This document shows, in pieces, positions 23,641 through 29,806 of a DNA stretch of 29,806 bases. Under the pieces are notes generated by a model, which was not told the origin of the DNA, made no database searches, and was given only the letters and a program-made list of their open reading frames with translations. Both the position numbers and the translations under genes were made by a program. Source of the stretch: CAZPHU01 sp964419255 (GTDB lineage: Bacteria; Fibrobacterota; Chitinivibrionia; Chitinivibrionales; CAYFVL01); the NCBI GenBank assembly GCA_964419255.1, contig CAYQOU010000050.1, forward strand, positions 1 through 29,806, given 5' to 3'. The stretch's first letter is position 1, and every line of letters begins with the position of its first letter.

Positions 23641-25665
23641 ATGAAAAATGATAGTTCGCGCCACGATCCTCTCGCATCAGATGAAACCAGGCAACTTGCC
23701 GGCATCGGTTCCACGGATCAATCTCACGGTGAAAATTCCGAGCGGTGGCCGCAACATCAATGGCCACGAGAGATCGGAAACAATGTCATCGTAGGTAAGC
23801 TCGGCGAGGGTGGCGCGGCTATTGTCTTTGATGCTATCAACAAAGACAATGGTCATAAACGAGCAGTAAAGGTGCTGTTTCCGGATAGTTCTTTGGAGGA
23901 TCGCAACAGATTCGTTCGTGAAATAGCCATCAGCTCCCAGCTCCAGCACAGCAACACTATCGGTGCGATCGAGCAGGGCGAATGGGAATATCTTCCATAC
24001 CTGACCATGAAGAAGGTGGAGGGTAAGTCCCTGGCCGGATTCCTTAAGGACCACGAGCGGCTGCCGGCGTCAGTCGTTGCAGCCCTGGGCTATTCTGCCG
24101 CAAGCACTCTCTTCTACTGCCATTCACTGACTTATACGCTGGATGGTAACAAACAAGCCGGCATTGTACACCGGGATATAAAGCCGTCCAATCTGATCGT
24201 TGGCAACGATGGCGAGATTTATATAGCCGACTTTAGTATTGCTACCCCCATCTCCTGGGTAGATAAAGAAGAAAACCCCTATGGTTCGGTTCCCTATTTT
24301 GCTCCCGAAATCATCGAGAAAAAGTCCGTCGATCAAAGATGTGACATATTTTCACTTGGCTGTACCCTTTACGAAGCCTTGAGCGGAGTTCGCGCATTTG
24401 ATGCCGAAGATGTCGAGACTCTCATGGAGAAGCGCAAAAAGCATCAGTTTGATGATTTGAAGACGCTTGTTCCGGATGCGCCTCCCCGGCTGATTAAAAT
24501 CATCAGCCAGTGCATGGCATATGATCCGGATGAACGTCCCGAAAGCATGGAAGAGCTCGAAAAGCAACTCGATGCGATTCTAAAAAAGATGTCGAATCAG
24601 CCTCACGATATGATCGTTGAATCTTTTCTTAGGGGGCATTCGGCTTCCAAAAAGTCTCGACACCCCTTGGGGCTGGTCTGGATTGGAATCGCCGTTATAA
24701 CTATTGCATCATCGATTGTTGGTTACATGTATTCACCGCTGCCGGATAAGCTCAGTAGTTATCTGCCGTGGATAACTGAAAAGAAGGAGGACCTGTTGGA
24801 GAAGGTTTCCTTTTTCAACGATGACTCCAGGGTGGTTCCGGACGGGCCCATAAGCAATGATACAGCACCAAGGCGCCCACGATCTTCAAAACAGATGAGC
24901 GAACCGACACCTGATAAGCAGATAACGTTCAATCCTAATCGCAAAACCGAAAAAGTAGTCCGCGGCAGCACCCAAAACCAAAAACCGGTAGAAAAGAAAC
25001 CGCCCAGGTCCGCTGCACCACCGGACCAGCTGCTTTCCGATGTTTCTCGGCCTTCTCAGGGGGGAGATACCGTTCGGCACGATGCAGATAATCAGCCGGA
25101 GGAGGAGCTCACACTGACTCAGCACCTGATGGAAAAACATAATACGACCGATATGCTTGAGGTGCTTAGAAAGGAAGCAACCGATCAACACTGGGAGAAT
25201 GTGCTGATAATTTTGGATGAATTTCCCGAAAAACAGCGCCGATCACCTCTTGCGCAGATCTATCGATTGCGTGCATTAGACAAGACTAATCGCATAAACG
25301 AATCAGTCTTCAATAAAATAGACGCAGATGATGGTGAGATACATCTGATAAAGGGCAAATTATATCATACAAGAGGCAACTATCAGAAAGCACTGAATCA
25401 GAGTTCGATTGCCAGGCGCTCCCCGGTTATGCTTCTGGAAAGAAGCCAGCTTCAAAAACAGGCAATACTACTGGAAGCACGATGCCGGAGTGCACTTTAC
25501 CGCGAATCACCCGATGAAAGTACTTACAAATCCGCCATGGAAAGTTGGGTACAGGTCAAGTCTAATTTCCGGGACAATCGTTCTTCACCGGTGGTTGCAG
25601 AAGCAAATCAGGCTATACGTGAACTGATAAAAGCCAAGAAGCAACTAAATACGGTAGAAAACTAA
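23641..25665 (+). CDS. transmembrane Ser/Thr protein kinase (PknB-like) with periplasmic helical domain
   Basis: 674 residues from ATG 23641, which has AAAGG eight bases upstream; ATG 23608 is possible but poorly spaced. Kinase domain about 48-315: LGEGGAAIV (54-62), AVKVLF with K77, HRDIKPSN (177-184, base D179), metal D197 in DFS instead of DFG, APE at 221-223, DIFSLG. One membrane helix (about 343-363, LGLVWIGIAVITIASSIVGY) separates it from a Pro/Lys-rich linker (about 400-490) and a helical, TPR-like C-terminal part (about 500-674; GEIHLIKGKLYHTRGNYQKA). The N-terminal kinase is cytosolic and the C-terminus outside. Unlike actinobacterial PknB it has no PASTA repeats. It heads a probable operon with two envelope proteins, so cell-envelope state may be the signal. 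Confidence 0.92.
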   Translation: MKNDSSRHDPLASDETRQLAGIGSTDQSHGENSERWPQHQWPREIGNNVIVGKLGEGGAAIVFDAINKDNGHKRAVKVLFPDSSLEDRNRFVREIAISSQLQHSNTIGAIEQGEWEYLPYLTMKKVEGKSLAGFLKDHERLPASVVAALGYSAASTLFYCHSLTYTLDGNKQAGIVHRDIKPSNLIVGNDGEIYIADFSIATPISWVDKEENPYGSVPYFAPEIIEKKSVDQRCDIFSLGCTLYEALSGVRAFDAEDVETLMEKRKKHQFDDLKTLVPDAPPRLIKIISQCMAYDPDERPESMEELEKQLDAILKKMSNQPHDMIVESFLRGHSASKKSRHPLGLVWIGIAVITIASSIVGYMYSPLPDKLSSYLPWITEKKEDLLEKVSFFNDDSRVVPDGPISNDTAPRRPRSSKQMSEPTPDKQITFNPNRKTEKVVRGSTQNQKPVEKKPPRSAAPPDQLLSDVSRPSQGGDTVRHDADNQPEEELTLTQHLMEKHNTTDMLEVLRKEATDQHWENVLIILDEFPEKQRRSPLAQIYRLRALDKTNRINESVFNKIDADDGEIHLIKGKLYHTRGNYQKALNQSSIARRSPVMLLERSQLQKQAILLEARCRSALYRESPDESTYKSAMESWVQVKSNFRDNRSSPVVAEANQAIRELIKAKKQLNTVEN

Positions 25666-25759
25666 AAACCGTTTACCCGCCCCCCTGCACACTGTGCGAA
25701 AACATCATTACATTTTTAGACACAAACTTATATCTGGACCATAAAAAAGCGAGCCATTT

Positions 25760-26713
25760 ATGACCAAGGCCATGATAAACAGTACCGGTAAACGAGTATT
25801 ACAGACATTTCTTATTCTGATGTGTCTGGCGGGCAATCAGACCGTCATTTGGGCTCAGGCCGAGTCGCGCTCCGGTGATTTTGCGGGGAGCCTTCTCGGA
25901 CGATTATCGGGAGAACTGGAACCAAGCGAACACCCTTATAAGGTAGTAAGCACAATAGTCATTCCCCGGGAAGATACTCTTACTATCCCTGCCGGTACCG
26001 TATTTCTTTTTGACGAATTTACCGGAATGAAGATTCGAGGTACTATAAAGGTCATGGGCAAGGAAAAAAAACCTGTTGTTTTCAGCTCTATGAGAGATAC
26101 CGCGTATGTGAACAGCGATCTGATTCCCGCGCCGTATGACTGGGATGGCATCCTTGTAGAAGCCGAATCTCACCGCGCGATTTTCAACTTCGCGCATATC
26201 ATGTATTCCCTTCATGGCATAAAGGTGCTTGCGCCATCGGTACAGATAAAGCAATGCAGGTTTTCATCCAATGCACAGTCCGATTTTGTCTTCGATGAAA
26301 AAGAGTACAGCTCAGAGGGTGAGCCCTTTTCTTTCGTTCGGGAGCCGGAAAAGAAGCTCGTTCTGAAAACAGATTCGGATTCGCTTGATGATACTGATTC
26401 TGAGGCTGAAATCCCCTCTCCGATCTTGGAAAAAGCCGGCAGGGGCGAAAAAATAGCATTCCGTATTCTATCCTCCGCATTTGTGGTTGGTGGCTCTATC
26501 TATGGTGGCGTTAAAACGGCACCGTTTCTGGATGCACAGGGGGATTACAACCATATTTCCGAAGTGACATCCGAAAACAAACAAGCTTTCGACAGCAAGA
26601 AAAAATTTGATCGGGCATACGAGAAGCGCAATGAGAACCTGTTACACATGGCCGCCGGATATGGGCTCGCGGCACTGGGTCTCGTCGGTTTATCAATCAG
26701 CTTTGCGTTCTGA
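25760..26713 (+). CDS. secreted parallel-beta-helix-like protein
   Basis: 317 residues. An N-terminal signal peptide (about 11-33: RVLQTFLILMCLAGNQTVIW, AQA cleavage region). Residues about 60-175 show the rungs seen in right-handed beta-helix proteins: TIVIPREDTLTIPAGTVFLF, MKIRGTIKVMGKEKKPVVFS, YDWDGILVE, FNFAHIMYSLHGIKV, VQIKQCRFSSN. An acidic linker follows (about 205-225). The end has two glycine-rich hydrophobic stretches (about 236-255 and 299-317), suggesting membrane anchoring. The beta-helix is about five rungs, short for an enzyme, so a structural or binding role is more likely than catalysis. It lies 94 bp after the kinase and 36 bp before the large lipoprotein on the same strand. 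Function not recognised beyond this. Confidence 0.75.
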   Translation: MTKAMINSTGKRVLQTFLILMCLAGNQTVIWAQAESRSGDFAGSLLGRLSGELEPSEHPYKVVSTIVIPREDTLTIPAGTVFLFDEFTGMKIRGTIKVMGKEKKPVVFSSMRDTAYVNSDLIPAPYDWDGILVEAESHRAIFNFAHIMYSLHGIKVLAPSVQIKQCRFSSNAQSDFVFDEKEYSSEGEPFSFVREPEKKLVLKTDSDSLDDTDSEAEIPSPILEKAGRGEKIAFRILSSAFVVGGSIYGGVKTAPFLDAQGDYNHISEVTSENKQAFDSKKKFDRAYEKRNENLLHMAAGYGLAALGLVGLSISFAF

Positions 26714-26749
26714 TCGACCACATACTCAATACCAAATAAGGAGTATGGC

Positions 26750-29700
26750 ATGGATCATAAAAAGAAAGAATACCGCATGAAAACAACTGTGACCATTTCT
26801 GTCCTCGTCTTAGTTTTGTCGCTTATCCATATCACCTGCCAGTCACCGGTAAACCCGTACGCAGACCCGGATAAAGCGCGGGTGGTTGTCAGAGATATGT
26901 CTTTTAGTGCCGATGAGGTATCGATTTTCTCCAATCAGGAATTCACCCTGGTTCTCGAATATCCGGTACACATCAAGAAAATCTGTATCGAATCGGACGA
27001 TGAGATTATAACTCGAAGAAAAGGTATCTGCATCTCCCCCGATACTCTTACCACCAATCCTCTTCGATGCAATTTCTATGCGGTGGACACCGGAAGCTTT
27101 TCCATGGATATTACCACCTATTTTCAGGACGGAACCACCGAAGATACCTCACTGTCGATTCGGGCATTCTCGCCGCTGGGCCAGGAGGATATCAGCGGCG
27201 ATGAGGGCGATACGGTGAGCCTGAGAACCGAGCCGGTGGACAATCAGGTTACCTATATCTGGGATATGGGAGAAGATTTCATCACCGAAAGTGATCAACA
27301 TGATGTCCGGGTTCGACTGGACAGCCTGATGAATGATACGGGATACCTTTACATCAGAGAAGGCGATGATGGTGCCGAGTCCCCAAGATATCCGTTTCTC
27401 ATAGCAGTCGGTACCCCCGATGACAACCCCGATACCCCCGACGATACCACCGATACCCCAGACGACACCACCGACACCCCCGACGATACCACCGACACGC
27501 CTGAGGACACCACCGAAACGTCCATAGATACCACCGCAGCTGTTATCGATTCCATATTGTGCGAAGGAAATCCGCTGTCCGGCACGTTCTTCGTTGCGGA
27601 GTCTACCGTTGTGTTGAGCATCTTTGCGCATGATGCGGAAACCACGATTACGGCGGTTTACATAAACGAGGCCGAGGCCGAGTTGGAGGATGGGGCATAC
27701 ATTGTGGAATTTCAGCCCGATCATTCCATGGAATCGGCGGATACCGTGCGTGTTGTCAATGCCGTCGGCCTGGAAAGTACGCGGATAATCGAGGTGATAT
27801 ACAACAACAAACCTGAAATCTCATCATTGCCTGCGCAGGCTTTTTACGTAGATGAAGAAAGCATGGTAACTCTTGACGTAGAGGATGAGGATGATGATTC
27901 TCTTATTTTCCGGGGAATGGTAACTCACGGAGACGGTACGACGGATACGCTGTCATTTACTGAAGACGGCGAGTTTTCGTTCACTCCTAATCTTTCAGAC
28001 ACCGGTGATGAAGCATCTGTTACGTTTTCCATTACGGATGGATTTGAGACGATAACGGCCGATTACGTTCCGGAAGTTCTGCGAAGGGACAAGCCGCGCA
28101 TCGATTCCATTTTAGTAAACGGCCGGATTATTCCCGAAACGCTTTTTGTTGATGAACAGACGGTAACAGTCGACATCTACACACACGATCCGGATACGAC
28201 CATCAGAGCCGTTTACATGAACGGAAATGAAGTCGAAAAGACAGACGGCGCATACTCGTTTGAGCTGGAACCCGCGCACTCTCTCGAGGTTCAGGACTCG
28301 ATCCGGGTAGTCAATGAGGTCGATCGCGAAACCATCAAAACCATTCGTATTGTATACAACCGGAAACCACACGTGACAGAAATAGCATCAGGGGTAACCT
28401 ATGCGGGTGAAGATGCAACCGGTAGTATCGAGGTGGAAGATGGCGATGATGATGACCTGACAATCACCGCTGAGATTACTCATGGTGACAACAGCACCGA
28501 TGAGCTGACGATCTCGGAGAATGGTGAATTCAGCTGGATTCCCGATTCATCGGATACCGGCGGTCAGGCGACGATTCGCTTTACGATTACCGACGGCTTT
28601 GAGAGCATAGATACGTCTTTTACACCAGATGTCCAGTTCAGACCGATTCTGAAGTTCACCTCGACGGCCGATGATTTCCAGAGCACGCTGATGCGGGGAC
28701 TGGATGTACTAACGCTGAGGCTGCATACGGATGTTTACCCGGAAGAAAGCACTGTTTCGTATGCCGCCAAAGTTCTGGAAACAGAGGAGGTTATACAGGA
28801 GCTTTCTGAAGGTTCGGAGATGAGCTGGACACCACAGGAAACTGGAGAATTCACGATCGAATGTGTCGCCACTGCTACCAACGATTTAGCTGATACGCTG
28901 TTGATACCGGTGACGGTTATTCCGATACCCACACCTGAAATCCTTTCCATAGTATCCGGCGGCGAACCGGTTGCGGATGGATCGACAGTCGAATACAGAG
29001 AGTTTACGCTGACAGTGAATACAACATACAACTACTCCGGACATTCCGTAACCATAAACGGGGAAGCCGCGGAGCAGTCATCCGATTCCACCTTCACCTC
29101 CACCCTTATGCTTGATCATGCACCCAACGATATCGAAGTCGCACTGAACTTTGACGAGGAGATTGCCGATGATTCTGCGTTTACCATTACCCAGAATGTG
29201 CTTCCGAAATTCACCACATTTCCTCCTGATCTCGATACGATAGTAGCGGGTTCCAGGTTTTCAGCACCGCTTCTGGCCGAGGACAAGGATGATGATATTT
29301 TAATGTATGATGTTGAGCTGGCTGATTACTCGGCCATGCAGCCGGTATCATATGCCGACGGTAAGATTCATTTCAATTTCAATCGGTTCCATATAGGCCA
29401 CTCCTACACATTGGATGTCTCCGTCTCGGATGGATTCGGTTCTCTGGATACTTCTTTTCTGATCACGGTGGTTGATGAAGCGGATGTGGAATTTACGGTT
29501 ACGGAAGATGACATTCCTGATTCGCTTCTGTTCTATCAGGATAGTATTTCACTCACCTTAGCAGCCAACAGCTCCGGACCGGATGATCCTGTTTTCTGGG
29601 TTTTCAGAAACGATCTGGAAACAGGCATGCAGGATACGCTGCTCTTTCCCGATACGGTAGACCAATTCTCGTGGCGACCAACCGTAGACACGGACACCGG

Positions 29701-29806
29701 ATGGAACGAGCTGGTGTTCCATGTGGAAGCAGGAAATGCAAGCGATTCGTTTAAGGCGGAGGTATATGTAGAGCCCTTGACGGTAGAGTTTTTGGAGGAT
29801 ACGAGT
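26750..29806 (+). CDS. very large repeat-rich secreted lipoprotein-like protein, cut by the window end
   Basis: The frame is open from ATG 26750 to the last base, 1019 codons with no stop, so the protein is partial at its C-terminus. AAGGAG (26738-26743) stands six bases before the ATG. The signal segment TISVLVLVLSLIHITC ends at Cys30, a weak lipobox with Thr at -1, followed by QSPVNPYADPDKA, a start common in Fibrobacterota-type lipoproteins. Residues about 222-262 are imperfect TPDDTTD repeats. A 185-residue unit then occurs twice (from about 266 and 451), each opening IDSIL, with F.A.....V......D..TTI.AVYIN in the first half and VEDEDDDSL..., DTG and FSITDGFE.I in the second: Ig/cadherin-like beta sandwiches, some with acidic, possibly calcium-binding loops. 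Similar domains continue to the edge. Likely a surface or adhesion protein. Confidence 0.85.
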   Translation, partial: MDHKKKEYRMKTTVTISVLVLVLSLIHITCQSPVNPYADPDKARVVVRDMSFSADEVSIFSNQEFTLVLEYPVHIKKICIESDDEIITRRKGICISPDTLTTNPLRCNFYAVDTGSFSMDITTYFQDGTTEDTSLSIRAFSPLGQEDISGDEGDTVSLRTEPVDNQVTYIWDMGEDFITESDQHDVRVRLDSLMNDTGYLYIREGDDGAESPRYPFLIAVGTPDDNPDTPDDTTDTPDDTTDTPDDTTDTPEDTTETSIDTTAAVIDSILCEGNPLSGTFFVAESTVVLSIFAHDAETTITAVYINEAEAELEDGAYIVEFQPDHSMESADTVRVVNAVGLESTRIIEVIYNNKPEISSLPAQAFYVDEESMVTLDVEDEDDDSLIFRGMVTHGDGTTDTLSFTEDGEFSFTPNLSDTGDEASVTFSITDGFETITADYVPEVLRRDKPRIDSILVNGRIIPETLFVDEQTVTVDIYTHDPDTTIRAVYMNGNEVEKTDGAYSFELEPAHSLEVQDSIRVVNEVDRETIKTIRIVYNRKPHVTEIASGVTYAGEDATGSIEVEDGDDDDLTITAEITHGDNSTDELTISENGEFSWIPDSSDTGGQATIRFTITDGFESIDTSFTPDVQFRPILKFTSTADDFQSTLMRGLDVLTLRLHTDVYPEESTVSYAAKVLETEEVIQELSEGSEMSWTPQETGEFTIECVATATNDLADTLLIPVTVIPIPTPEILSIVSGGEPVADGSTVEYREFTLTVNTTYNYSGHSVTINGEAAEQSSDSTFTSTLMLDHAPNDIEVALNFDEEIADDSAFTITQNVLPKFTTFPPDLDTIVAGSRFSAPLLAEDKDDDILMYDVELADYSAMQPVSYADGKIHFNFNRFHIGHSYTLDVSVSDGFGSLDTSFLITVVDEADVEFTVTEDDIPDSLLFYQDSISLTLAANSSGPDDPVFWVFRNDLETGMQDTLLFPDTVDQFSWRPTVDTDTGWNELVFHVEAGNASDSFKAEVYVEPLTVEFLEDTS
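27413..27532 (+). repeat. tandem 21-bp repeat encoding TPDDTTD
   Basis: About four to five imperfect 21-bp units, each coding TPDDTTD or a close variant (TPEDTTE at the end), lie inside the large lipoprotein gene. They form an acidic, Thr-rich linker between its N-terminal part and the beta-sandwich units. Unit number is likely to vary among strains by slippage. Confidence 0.8.

Noticed and set aside
27413..27532. CRISPR-like array
   Set aside because: The 21-bp units are directly adjacent, in frame and protein-coding, with no spacers.
27149..27724. Minus-strand frame with Gly/Val-rich repeats
   Set aside because: It is the antisense reading of the TPDDTTD-coding repeat in the large lipoprotein gene, which has a strong Shine-Dalgarno and an open frame to the edge.

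Overview
The window looks like an accessory, carbohydrate- and signalling-rich stretch of a Gram-negative, polysaccharide-degrading bacterium, most likely of the Fibrobacterota (Fibrobacter / Chitinispirillia side). The best phylum clue is a secreted beta-glucanase (8518-9531) with the circularly permuted GH16 fold known from the Fibrobacter succinogenes lichenase. Supporting clues are C-terminal sorting-like tails on two secreted enzymes, a lipoprotein with an NPY.DP.KA start, and Ser/Thr kinases beside large repeat-rich envelope proteins. Phylum assignment is inference; no rRNA is present.

Layout. (A) 1-8260, signalling: a Ser/Thr kinase fused to a cyclic-nucleotide-binding domain (minus strand, clear sigma70-type promoter), a decayed BNR/YCF48-like fragment, then a 1397-residue protein (three GAF-like repeats, receiver, PEP synthase/PPDK-type ATP-grasp domain) in an operon with a LuxR-type regulator that lacks the phospho-acceptor Asp. 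An unrecognised 301-residue protein follows. (B) 8518-15294, carbohydrate: the permuted GH16 enzyme divergent from a regulator with two GntR-type winged helices and a LacI-type sensor domain, tRNA-Pro(GGG), an FAD-dependent oxidoreductase, and a secreted NodB/CE4 deacetylase-like protein. (C) 15548-21201, a tightly packed four-gene minus-strand operon: TolC-like outer-membrane factor fused to a glycosidase-like barrel, HlyD-like adaptor, TackOD1 zinc-ribbon protein with a degenerate GGDEF-like tail, and a processive GT2 synthase. (D) 21804-23324, a second double-HTH regulator divergent from the operon. (E) 23641 to the right edge: a transmembrane Ser/Thr kinase, a secreted beta-helix-like protein and a very large repeat-rich lipoprotein that runs off the window.

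How it may work together. Region C reads as a self-contained exopolysaccharide synthesis and export machine: the GT2 enzyme polymerises at the inner membrane, HlyD plus TolC-like parts bridge the envelope, the fused barrel could trim or guide the polymer, and the TackOD1/GGDEF-like protein could sense or gate synthesis. The known synthase-dependent systems (alginate, cellulose, PNAG, Pel) typically use beta-barrel porins with TPR scaffolds; a dedicated HlyD/TolC route with a hydrolase fused to the channel is the best candidate here for an undescribed system. The divergent regulator and two 26-bp palindromes in the shared intergenic region suggest local control by a sugar ligand. The nearby deacetylase could modify the polymer, but that link rests on proximity only.
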